Shown piece after piece: positions 1 through 6,110 of a stretch of DNA of 10,232 nt. The position numbers were made by a program, and so were the translations under genes. Origin of the DNA: Methanoregula sp. GTDB taxonomy: Archaea > Halobacteriota > Methanomicrobia > Methanomicrobiales > Methanospirillaceae. Within the stretch, counting starts at the first letter, position 1. Every line of letters begins with the position of its first letter. The notes under the pieces were generated by a model. The model was not told the DNA's origin and did no database searches. It worked only from the letters and a program-made list of their open reading frames with translations. Location: positions 1-10,232 of the forward strand of contig JAURZP010000167.1 in NCBI GenBank assembly GCA_030653335.1. The letters run 5' to 3'.

Positions 1-20
1 GGCAGAGAAAAAAAGGCAGT

Positions 21-40
21 CGCACTAAAAAAAAAGTGCG
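21..40. repeat. Perfect 6-bp inverted repeat with an A8 loop
   Basis: The arms CGCACT (21-26) and AGTGCG (35-40) are exact reverse complements around eight A residues (27-34). It sits just upstream of the first gene. Read on the - strand, the loop becomes T8 and a second T-run (bases 14-8) follows, so it could end transcription of something on either side. It could also be a regulatory hairpin near the promoter of the surface-protein gene. The window edge hides the upstream gene, so the role is open. Confidence 0.5.
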
Positions 41-49
41 GAATCCTGC

Positions 50-75
50 AAATTATTTATCCGCGAACAATGGAG
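50..75 (+). promoter_or_regulatory. Possible TATA box and SD for the S-layer/ABC operon
   Basis: An AT-rich TATA-like stretch, AAATTATTTAT (50-60), is followed by GGAG (72-75), five bases before the ATG at 81. The GGAG supports initiation at 81 rather than at an in-frame GTG at 36. The spacing from the TATA-like box would place the transcription start close to the ATG. Either the transcript is nearly leaderless or the true TATA box lies further upstream, so this promoter call is weak. Confidence 0.35.
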
Positions 76-80
76 AGAAC

Positions 81-1352
81 ATGAAGAAAAATTCCGCTAT
101 AATCAGCATATTTCTGGTGTTGCTGCTGTTATCAGTAATACCCGTTGTAAGTGCCGCTTCAAATACATCGATGTTGTATGTATCTTCAGTCACCATGGAC
201 CCGGCGGTTCTCTATCCTTATGAGCAGGGTACCATTTCAATAACGCTGGGGAACTCAGGAACCGCGTCAATCGGACTTTCAAATCCAAACATCTTAAGCC
301 AGAGTGTCGTTGTTACCGGTAAGGATACCTGGAAGACGACGAGCTATATCTCATCCGGCTCCACGATAACGTATTCATTTCTTGTTACTGCGCCTCCTCC
401 CAAAGGCAATCATTTCGGCATATTCTCGGTAGAAACGAAAGATACCGGGATTTTCCATTATCCTCTGCTTATTAAGGTGGATCCAACAAATATCAAGGCG
501 AGCATCTCCGATGCACCCCAGGTATTTCCTCTTGCTATAGAAAAAACAGTCAACCTGAGTATTATCAATCCCCGTGATGGGCAGATTGATAATATCCATA
601 TCACAGCATCCGGCAGTGGGATTAAAATCAGCCCGGCAGAAAAATATCTCAGTTCACTCGCTGCACAAAGTTCTGTAGAGATTCCTTTTACTGTGACTCC
701 CAGCCAGACCACAAACCTGGCCTTCAATATCAGTTACCAGAGCGGGGACACCGATCACTCAACAGATGTAATCCTTCCAGTTATCATCGGGAACGACAAG
801 ACAGCAGCAGTACCGATTGTCAATAATGTTGTCCTGACCACCAAAGGTTCCTACTACAGCATGACCGGAGATATCACCAACACCGGAATCACTGATGCCA
901 AAGGTCTCACGGTCACGGTTGGCTCCCCGGCACAGGCAATGGGAACGTATGCTGAATATGCGATTGGCAGCCTTTCCTCCGATGATGCCGGGAGTTTTGA
1001 AGTGACATTCACCTGTCAGGATCTCACGTCCGTACCCCTTGTAATGCGCTGGAAAGATGCAGTGGGAAATGATTACAGTGTCACCAAAAAACTCAATCTC
1101 GGATCTGATTTAGGCACTGGCGGTAACCGCTCCGCATCGAGGACCTCAGGAAGTACCAGTGTGGGTGCAGGTGGAACCGGGGGTGTCGGCAGGACCGGCG
1201 GCAACATAGCTGGAGCCAGCCTCTTTTCCGGCAGCAGTGGTGGCGGTATCAGCTCATTCTACCCGGTTATTGCGGCGGGAATCATCGTTGTGGCAGGTAT
1301 CGTGCTGTATATCAAACGCAAGTGGCTCTTTGCAAAATTCAGGAAACATTGA
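81..1352 (+). CDS. S-layer-like (COG1361-type) secreted, C-terminally anchored surface protein
   Basis: The 423-residue product has an N-terminal signal peptide: basic MKKN, a hydrophobic core at about 6-22, and probable cleavage after VVSA near residue 25. Three beta-rich Ig/NEW3-like segments follow at roughly 30-132, 136-236 and 243-340. Next come a Gly/Ser/Thr-rich flexible linker (341-392), one membrane helix (about 393-411) and a basic tail, KRKWLFAKFRKH. This places the bulk outside the cell, anchored by the C-terminus. N-x-S/T sequons at N28, N158, N216 and N349 are potential archaeal glycosylation sites. The ATG at 81 is preferred over the GTG at 36 because GGAG lies five bases upstream and the signal peptide then starts properly. 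The ABC ATPase gene begins 12 bases after the stop, so the protein is probably the extracellular partner of that exporter. Family membership is judged from architecture only. Confidence 0.78.
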   Translation: MKKNSAIISIFLVLLLLSVIPVVSAASNTSMLYVSSVTMDPAVLYPYEQGTISITLGNSGTASIGLSNPNILSQSVVVTGKDTWKTTSYISSGSTITYSFLVTAPPPKGNHFGIFSVETKDTGIFHYPLLIKVDPTNIKASISDAPQVFPLAIEKTVNLSIINPRDGQIDNIHITASGSGIKISPAEKYLSSLAAQSSVEIPFTVTPSQTTNLAFNISYQSGDTDHSTDVILPVIIGNDKTAAVPIVNNVVLTTKGSYYSMTGDITNTGITDAKGLTVTVGSPAQAMGTYAEYAIGSLSSDDAGSFEVTFTCQDLTSVPLVMRWKDAVGNDYSVTKKLNLGSDLGTGGNRSASRTSGSTSVGAGGTGGVGRTGGNIAGASLFSGSSGGGISSFYPVIAAGIIVVAGIVLYIKRKWLFAKFRKH

Positions 1353-1363
1353 GGGGATCATCT

Positions 1364-2041
1364 ATGATCAATACCCCACTTATCCGGTTTGCGGATGTCA
1401 GCAAAGTATACCACCTGGAAAGTGGCGACTTTACAGCGCTCGACCATATATCCCTTGACATACAGGATAACGAATTTATCGCGATCATGGGGCCGTCTGG
1501 TTCCGGTAAGTCGACGATGATGAACCAGCTCGGCATTCTTGATGTCCCGACATCGGGAGAGTTGTTTATTTCGGGGAGGGATGTGGCAAAAATTACCGCT
1601 CTTGAACGTACGCACATGCGCAGGGATACGATCGGGTATATCTTTCAGAATTTTTACTTGATCCCCCTGCTTTCTGCATATGAGAACGTGGAATACCCGC
1701 TTATCCTGAAGTACAAGAAACGGGATGAGTCCGGTAAAGCCACCGCCATGCTCAAAGCGGTAGGATTTGATGAGGCTTTGAGTGCCCACCGTCCCACCCA
1801 GCTCTCCGGAGGCCAGCAGCAGCGCGTGGCTATTGCCCGGGCCCTGGTCAATGACCCGAAGATCCTGCTCTGCGATGAACCGACCGGCAATCTTGACCGA
1901 AAGACAGGGTTCCAGATCATGGATATTCTGTGCGGTCTTCACAGTGAAGGAAAGACGGTCATCATTGTCACCCATGATCCGAAGATCGCGGAATATGCAG
2001 ACCGGACAATCACTCTTGAAGACGGGAGGATCGCTGCATGA
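1364..2041 (+). CDS. ABC transporter ATP-binding protein, MacB/LolD class
   Basis: The 225-residue cytoplasmic ATPase has all ABC motifs: Walker A GPSGSGKST (43-51), Q-loop Gln95 in FQNF, signature LSGGQ (147-151), Walker B ILLCDE (167-172), the D-loop GNLD just after, and the switch histidine H204 in VTHD. The length and the sequence ILDVPTSG (58-65) fit the MacB/LolD/FtsE subfamily, which powers mechanotransmission or export through FtsX-like permeases rather than solute uptake. The ATG at 1364 is chosen over an upstream in-frame ATG at 1322, which lies inside the preceding gene. GAGGGG (1351-1356), overlapping the upstream stop codon, provides an SD. The stop overlaps the permease start as ATGA, which indicates translational coupling. 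The substrate cannot be told from the sequence. Confidence 0.93.
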   Translation: MINTPLIRFADVSKVYHLESGDFTALDHISLDIQDNEFIAIMGPSGSGKSTMMNQLGILDVPTSGELFISGRDVAKITALERTHMRRDTIGYIFQNFYLIPLLSAYENVEYPLILKYKKRDESGKATAMLKAVGFDEALSAHRPTQLSGGQQQRVAIARALVNDPKILLCDEPTGNLDRKTGFQIMDILCGLHSEGKTVIIVTHDPKIAEYADRTITLEDGRIAA

Positions 2042-3246
2042 AAGATATTTTCTTTGATCTCTCCGTCAGGAGCGTCCGACTGAATCTCATGCGTTCTATC
2101 CTGGCCTCGATTGGGATCGTGATTGGCGTTGTCGCGATCTCTTCAATGGGGATGCTCGGGACCAATATGCAGCTCCAGGTAAAAGACCAGCTCTCTGCGG
2201 GTGCAGATACGATCGTCATCACAGCAGATGCGGTCCGGATGGGTCCGACGGGTTCCAGTTCCTCTTCATCGTCATCAGCAACGGGGATAACAAAAACGCA
2301 GCTTAATAAGATCAAACTGGCTGCAGGATTGACAAGTAAGCTGGTTCCGGTATATTCGACAACCACCCAGTTCACGCTGGCATCCACTCCCGGCAGGAGC
2401 ACTGTTTACGGGCTCAATCCGGATGACATTACAAAGTTCCTCACGATATCGAACGGGACAAATATTGGCGGCATAAATGATGCCCTTGTGGGAGCCACTT
2501 TTGCCACCAACTTCGATTTAAAGATTGGCAACAGGATCAGGATCGGACAAGATACCGACACGTCCCGTCCCGTGCTCAGGATTGTCGGGATCCTCGCTGC
2601 ACGGGGGATGTCTTCGGACAACGTGAATACTGATAATGCGATCATCGTGTCCGATGACTGGTATACGAACCAGTACGGCGGAAAGGACATATATAAACAA
2701 GTGAACGTGATTGTCAAGGATATTAACACAATCCCTGATGTGAAAACGGCTATTGACACGAAATTGAACACCGATCAAAAGAAACCTGCGGTGAGGATTT
2801 CTGATGCCAGTTCCCGGCTATCCGGCATCACATCCTCCCTGTCATCGATAACCACCTTTATCCTTGCGATCGGTGGCATCTCTCTCCTTGTCGCTGCCAC
2901 GAGCATCTTTAACGTGATGATGATGTCGGTGAATGAACGAATTCAGGAGATCGGGATCCTTCTCTCCATTGGTACCGAAAAAGGGGAAGTGCGCAGGATG
3001 TTCCTGTACGAAGCGGTCATTCTTGGGATACTGGGTGCAAGTATTGGTGGAATAAGCAGCCTCATCATCGGATATTCAGTGGTGAGCTACATGATCGGCA
3101 CTACGAAGTACTTCTTCCTCCCCGAAAGTATCATGTATATCCCAATGGGTATGGCAATTGGTCTTTTGGTCTGTATCCTGTCAGGTCTGTATCCTGCGTG
3201 GAAGGCATCCAACATGGATCCAATCGATGCGTTGAGGTCAGAGTAA
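2038..3246 (+). CDS. ABC transporter permease, MacB-like extracellular core plus FtsX domain
   Basis: The 402-residue product shows the MacB topology. One N-terminal helix (about 21-41) is followed by a large extracellular domain (about 42-270), then three C-terminal helices (about 272-296, 322-346 and 366-386) forming the FtsX domain. Typical FtsX sequence marks are visible: NERIQEIGILLSIG (299-312) after the second helix, and PAWKASNMDPIDALR (386-400) at the C-terminus. A run of eight serines (73-80) lies early in the extracellular domain and is probably a flexible loop. The start codon overlaps the ATPase stop by four bases. With the ATPase it should form a dimeric exporter or mechanotransmitter. 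There is no MacA-type adaptor gene; the S-layer-like protein upstream occupies that position in the operon. Confidence 0.9.
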   Translation: MKDIFFDLSVRSVRLNLMRSILASIGIVIGVVAISSMGMLGTNMQLQVKDQLSAGADTIVITADAVRMGPTGSSSSSSSSATGITKTQLNKIKLAAGLTSKLVPVYSTTTQFTLASTPGRSTVYGLNPDDITKFLTISNGTNIGGINDALVGATFATNFDLKIGNRIRIGQDTDTSRPVLRIVGILAARGMSSDNVNTDNAIIVSDDWYTNQYGGKDIYKQVNVIVKDINTIPDVKTAIDTKLNTDQKKPAVRISDASSRLSGITSSLSSITTFILAIGGISLLVAATSIFNVMMMSVNERIQEIGILLSIGTEKGEVRRMFLYEAVILGILGASIGGISSLIIGYSVVSYMIGTTKYFFLPESIMYIPMGMAIGLLVCILSGLYPAWKASNMDPIDALRSE

Positions 3247-3250
3247 ATCC

Positions 3251-3265
3251 CATTTTAATAAAATG
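3251..3265 (+). terminator. Weak AT-rich inverted repeat after the permease gene
   Basis: CATTTTA and TAAAATG form a perfect 7-bp inverted repeat around a single A, five bases after the permease stop. It lies in a 119-base region between converging genes, where terminators are expected on both strands. The stem is AT-rich and the centre is too short for a stable loop, so this is only a possible terminator for the ABC operon. Confidence 0.3.
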
Positions 3266-3334
3266 AATCCTTACGGTGTGATATAATCAGGCTGCCAGAA
3301 AAATCCCCACGCGTGCGATGAGTGGTGCCGGACT

Positions 3335-3362
3335 AAAAAAATGAAATGAAATAAAATGAAAT
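3335..3362 (-). terminator. T-rich terminator tract for the GTPase/zinc-ribbon genes, with pentamer repeats
   Basis: On the + strand this is an A-run followed by ATGAA, ATGAA, ATAAA, ATGAA (3341-3360). On the - strand it reads as successive T-runs directly after the zinc-ribbon stop codon. Oligo-T tracts without a strong hairpin are a common archaeal termination signal, so it probably ends the - strand pair. The pentamer repetition may be slippage in AT-rich DNA. Confidence 0.45.
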
Positions 3363-3365
3363 CCC

Positions 3366-3770
3366 TTATCTCTTCTTTGTCCTCTTCTTCTTTGGCTCAT
3401 CTTTTGCCATGGACATGAGATCAATGATGTAACTGCCTTCTTTACCCACGCTCACGATCCGCTCATCGCTTTTTGCCATCTTCTCTAAATTGAGCTCATA
3501 AGAACCGGGTGAAACGATCCGGATCGTCTCGACCCGGTCATACATCTCCACTTCCTTTTTCCGGGTTGTGGGCTGCTCGACAATCTCAAGCACCTCTTCA
3601 TGGGACTCATCTGCAATCTCTTCGATGGACTTCTCTTCAAGCACATCCTTGTTGATCTCTGCTTCTTTGACGTAGAGAAACTTCTTGCCACCGCAACTCG
3701 CGCACCCTCTTAAGATCTCCGTTGACCCATCCTTGTATTCCCGTCCGCATTTCGTACACTTGTGCGGCAT
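3366..3770 (-). CDS. Zinc-ribbon protein of the OapC/DUF2072 type
   Basis: The 134-residue product starts with a zinc ribbon, C5-x2-C8 and C23-x2-C26, within MPHKCTKCG. An acidic, probably disordered or helical middle (about 36-75) follows. A small C-terminal domain with IRIVSPGSYELN and IVSVGKEGSYIIDL (about 84-122) matches what I remember of archaeal Zn-ribbon DUF2072 proteins. The tail is strongly basic (KKKRTKKR). These proteins are found beside the major replication origin in haloarchaea, with an Era-like GTPase and a DUF2073 protein (OapA/B/C); their function is poorly known. I chose the ATG at 3770 because family members start MPH and GGTGA lies upstream at the right distance. A GTG at 3779, overlapping the GTPase stop, would add three residues. 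It is co-transcribed with the GTPase. Confidence 0.8.
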   Translation of the reverse strand: MPHKCTKCGREYKDGSTEILRGCASCGGKKFLYVKEAEINKDVLEEKSIEEIADESHEEVLEIVEQPTTRKKEVEMYDRVETIRIVSPGSYELNLEKMAKSDERIVSVGKEGSYIIDLMSMAKDEPKKKRTKKR

Positions 3771-3775
3771 GGTCT

Positions 3776-4429
3776 TCACCCGAAGTACTCGAGCATGGTT
3801 TCGTAGAGATCCTCAACGTTCCTGCCTTCAAGACCTGATATGGCGACAACAGGGTGCTGGGGGAACGCACTGCGGATACGTGCCGGTGCGGCATCGGGCA
3901 GATCGATCTTGTTTGCTACAATGATTACGGGCAGGTTCCTGCTCTCGATGATCCCGATCATCATGATGTTCACCTGCATGAACGGGTCAAGCGTTGAATC
4001 GAGCATGTAGATCACACCATCGATATCCTCGCGCAGCCAGTGCATGGCTTCCGCAACACCCTCGGTGGCTTCACGGGCTCGTATGATCGCTTCATCCTTT
4101 TCCATGCCGAATTCCAAAAATTCGTGGTAATCGATCTTGGTAGTGACACCCGGCGTATCCACGATATCCATCATTACAGTGCTGCCATTCGCGCCCGAAA
4201 TAATGATATCTTCTTTCTTTCGTGCCCTGCGGGTCTCGTGGGGGATCTCACTCACCGGACCAACTGCATCACCGGTCCAGTCCCGGGCAATACGGTTTGC
4301 CAGCGTGGTCTTTCCTGCATTGGGAGGGCCGTAGATGCCGATCCGGGTTTTTTTCTTTTTGAAGAATGAGTTGAGGAAATTGGAAAATTTCTTCTTTACC
4401 GTACCAAACGTCTGAAAAAATATTTTCAC
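3776..4429 (-). CDS. Era-like GTP-binding protein (OapA-type)
   Basis: The 217-residue small GTPase has recognisable G motifs: G1/Walker A GPPNAGKT (34-41), G3 DTPG (91-94), G4 NKID (173-176) and a G5-like ISGLEG (197-202). The first 28 residues are hydrophobic and lysine-rich (KKKFSNFLNSFFKKKK) and could be an amphipathic membrane- or nucleic-acid-binding helix. It has no KH domain, unlike bacterial Era. It fits the archaeal Era-like family encoded beside a zinc-ribbon gene. GTG at 4429 is the start: GAGGTG lies five bases upstream on the - strand and the reading frame begins there. Its stop touches or overlaps the zinc-ribbon gene. A possible TATA-like box lies about 40 bases upstream. The cellular target of these GTPases is not established. 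Confidence 0.85.
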   Translation of the reverse strand: MKIFFQTFGTVKKKFSNFLNSFFKKKKTRIGIYGPPNAGKTTLANRIARDWTGDAVGPVSEIPHETRRARKKEDIIISGANGSTVMMDIVDTPGVTTKIDYHEFLEFGMEKDEAIIRAREATEGVAEAMHWLREDIDGVIYMLDSTLDPFMQVNIMMIGIIESRNLPVIIVANKIDLPDAAPARIRSAFPQHPVVAISGLEGRNVEDLYETMLEYFG

Positions 4430-4433
4430 TCTG

Positions 4434-4473
4434 CACCTCGTTGGTTACGTATCGTACCTGTGTACAAATAATT
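4434..4473 (-). promoter_or_regulatory. Putative promoter and SD for the GTPase gene
   Basis: On the - strand a TATA-like AATTATTTG (4473-4465) lies about 25 bases upstream of a predicted start site near 4444. It is followed by the SD GAGGTG (4439-4434), five bases before the GTG codon. The arrangement gives a short leader. It is divergent from the CBS operon promoter about 150 bases away. Confidence 0.4.
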
Positions 4474-4624
4474 CACCATGATTCGTTAGTAGTGTATAGA
4501 ATACGCAGTTTATTAGGTTTCTCGTATTTTGCGGGTGCAGGGGCTCATTAGGATCTCAGGTACCTCATTGCTGACCTCTCCCCTATTACTGCCATGCATT
4601 GTTGTCTGCCCCTGCCAAATTGTA

Positions 4625-4630
4625 TTTATA
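4625..4630 (+). promoter_or_regulatory. TATA box of the CBS operon
   Basis: TTTATA lies in the AT-rich context AAATTGTATTTATAC, about 65 bases before the first CBS gene. An archaeal start site would be expected about 25 bases downstream, near 4652-4655, leaving a leader of about 40 bases that contains the SD. The rest of the divergent intergenic region (4430-4694) shows an 8-bp inverted repeat pair further upstream and otherwise nothing I can name. Confidence 0.5.
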
Positions 4631-4681
4631 CAAGGGAATGGGAGTATGCTAATTGTAAAAACATCAGAACAAAACGCACCC

Positions 4682-4691
4682 AAGGAGGTGA
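4682..4691 (+). promoter_or_regulatory. Near-consensus ribosome binding site of the CBS operon
   Basis: AAGGAGGTGA is complementary to the archaeal 16S rRNA 3' end over essentially its full length and ends three bases before the ATG at 4695 (GGAGG core to ATG, seven bases). It is the strongest SD in the window, suggesting the first CBS protein is well translated. It also fixes the start codon. Confidence 0.85.
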
Positions 4692-4694
4692 CTC

Positions 4695-5261
4695 ATGAAA
4701 AAGACAAACAACGCAATCCGGTTTGAAACCCGCGTTCCCATCGGGGAAGTGATGACACGCAATCCTACTATGATAGACATTACAGCCACAGTAGCAAAGG
4801 CTGCTAAGGTGATGTGCCAGGAAGGTGTCGGCAGCGTAATTATCCTCGATCATAACAAGCCCATCGGTATTGTTACCGAGGAAGATATCAACTGCAAGGT
4901 GGTAGCAAAGGATCTCAAACCAAGCAAAGTACACGTGAATGAAATCATGAGCACGCCACTCATTACGGTGAGTGATGATAAAACATCCGGCGATGCCGCC
5001 CATATGATGGTGAAGTATAAGGTAAGGAGACTCCCGGTTGTGGACGAAAACCACAAGGTGATCGGTATTGTTACCGTAAGGGATCTTCTTACCGTCTCAA
5101 CCGAACTCAATGATCTGTTAGAAGATCTCATCGAGATCAACCGCGAAGAGATTATTGAGCAGGGCTGTTGTGATCGCTGCAGCCAGATGTCTGATGACCT
5201 TAAGCGGGTGGATGGTGTTATGATCTGTCCACGCTGCCGTGAAGAGGACAACATCGCATGA
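4695..5261 (+). CDS. CBS-domain protein A: CBS pair plus C-terminal zinc ribbon
   Basis: The 188-residue soluble protein holds two CBS domains forming one Bateman module: about 14-70 (VPIGEVMTRNP to GIVTEED, 58-64) and 80-137 (VNEIMSTP to GIVTVRD, 124-130). Both keep the S/T and D residues that typically contact the ribose and phosphates of adenosine ligands. A helical linker (138-155) leads to a short zinc ribbon, C159-x2-C162 and C178-x2-C181, with an extra C158. CBS pair plus zinc ribbon is a known archaeal architecture; Thermoplasma TA0289 is the example I recall, with a rubredoxin-like metal site. It is the first gene of the operon, with a near-perfect SD, and its stop overlaps the next start as ATGA. 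It is probably a ligand sensor whose ribbon contacts nucleic acid, protein or iron; the sequence does not decide. Confidence 0.88.
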   Translation: MKKTNNAIRFETRVPIGEVMTRNPTMIDITATVAKAAKVMCQEGVGSVIILDHNKPIGIVTEEDINCKVVAKDLKPSKVHVNEIMSTPLITVSDDKTSGDAAHMMVKYKVRRLPVVDENHKVIGIVTVRDLLTVSTELNDLLEDLIEINREEIIEQGCCDRCSQMSDDLKRVDGVMICPRCREEDNIA

Positions 5262-6007
5262 AAACAGCACAGGATTTCTCCTTAGAGATCCCTGTGCTGA
5301 AAAACAGTGACCAGATAACAAAGGCACGGCAGATCTTAAGAGATGGCCGCTTCCGTGAAGTCTATGTCGTAAACGCAAAGAAAATCCTCATCGGCTATAT
5401 TGACTTAACAGACGGGTTGCGGGTGACTGCAACAAAGTCAAATGTGACGGTTGAGGGATTTGTTAAGGATGCACCGATGGCAAATCCAGAAGACTCAATC
5501 GAGCAGGTGGCAAAAAAAATGCGAAGTTTCCATACGGATAGTGCTGCGGTGGTTGATTCTACGAGGCATATGCAGGGCGGGGTTCTTCTTTCGGATCTCT
5601 TCCCTGTCATCATCTCGCGAAATGAACTGCACGGAACAGTTGCTTCATGTATGAACAAAAAGGTGATCACAGCAAATCCGGCAGATGAACTCCAGAAAAT
5701 TCAGTCATTGATCATAGAGAGCGGATTCACTGCATTTCCGGTCACTCAGAAGAAGCGGCTTGTTGGGATCATCTCGCGTCGTGACCTGATCAGTACCAAA
5801 CAGGTACGAACGGTGGTTGCCCAGCATGCCCATACAACGATCGAGGACGTGATGACGCGTGAGGTGGTCACGATCGCACCCGATGAGCCGGTAAGTTATG
5901 CAGCAGAACTGCTGGTAAAACATGATATCAGCCGACTTCCCGTTATTAACGGGGAGGCGCTTATCGGGATTGTTGACCGGCACGACATCCTTGCTGCACT
6001 TGCGTGA
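5258..6007 (+). CDS. CBS-domain protein B: four CBS modules, mostly degenerate ligand motifs
   Basis: The 249-residue soluble protein is filled by four CBS repeats at about 5-57, 63-118, 125-179 and 192-248. Only the third keeps the full motif (GIISRRD, 170-176). The others read GYIDLTD (46-52), GGVLLSD (107-113) and GIVDRHD (237-243), with Asp or Leu in place of the Ser/Thr. The first two repeats are the most diverged. This suggests that at most one or two sites bind a nucleotide and that the rest are structural, serve in dimerisation, or bind another ligand. No catalytic, membrane or DNA-binding domain is present. The start codon overlaps the stop of protein A (ATGA), so the two are translationally coupled and possibly made in fixed ratio. 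Confidence 0.85.
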   Translation: MKTAQDFSLEIPVLKNSDQITKARQILRDGRFREVYVVNAKKILIGYIDLTDGLRVTATKSNVTVEGFVKDAPMANPEDSIEQVAKKMRSFHTDSAAVVDSTRHMQGGVLLSDLFPVIISRNELHGTVASCMNKKVITANPADELQKIQSLIIESGFTAFPVTQKKRLVGIISRRDLISTKQVRTVVAQHAHTTIEDVMTREVVTIAPDEPVSYAAELLVKHDISRLPVINGEALIGIVDRHDILAALA

Positions 6008-6053
6008 ACGGCGCTTTTCATCAGCAGGATCAAAGCAGACAGGATACATCTGG

Positions 6054-6062
6054 AAAATTTAA
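6054..6062 (+). promoter_or_regulatory. Putative internal promoter of the CBS cluster
   Basis: The A-rich BRE-like and TATA-like stretch AAAATTTAA lies in the only sizeable gap of the CBS block. A start site about 25 bases downstream falls near 6084-6086, inside the inverted repeat at 6083-6099. This would let the last three CBS genes be expressed separately from the first two. It rests on sequence resemblance alone. Confidence 0.4.
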
Positions 6063-6082
6063 GTCCAGGAATAATTAAGACC

Positions 6083-6099
6083 GTGGGTTAATGACCCAC
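6083..6099. promoter_or_regulatory. Perfect inverted repeat GTGGGT-TAATG-ACCCAC, possible operator or leader hairpin
   Basis: GTGGGT (6083-6088) and ACCCAC (6094-6099) are exact reverse complements with a 5-base spacer, immediately before the SD GAGGTGA (6102-6108). As DNA it could bind a dimeric repressor at the predicted transcription start. As RNA, a 6-bp G-C-rich hairpin next to the SD could modulate translation. There is no T-run after it, so it is not an obvious terminator for protein B. Confidence 0.5.
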
Positions 6100-6110
6100 A
6101 CGAGGTGAGA

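Noticed and set aside
36..80. Upstream GTG start adding 15 residues to the surface protein
   Set aside because: It would place a polar segment before the signal peptide; the ATG at 81 has an SD and a normal signal-peptide start.
1358..1975. A 205-codon open frame on the - strand opposite the ABC ATPase gene
   Set aside because: The + strand frame has every ABC motif and good start signals; the antisense frame shows no recognisable domain and is a shadow of it.
3257..3364. Near-direct repeat AATAAAATGAA at both ends of the convergent intergenic region
   Set aside because: Low-complexity AT-rich sequence in a terminator zone; no element boundaries or coding content suggest a mobile element.
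4430..4694. Replication origin next to the OapA-type GTPase gene
   Set aside because: No orc1/cdc6 gene and no recognisable origin recognition repeats were seen; the region is better explained as two divergent promoters.
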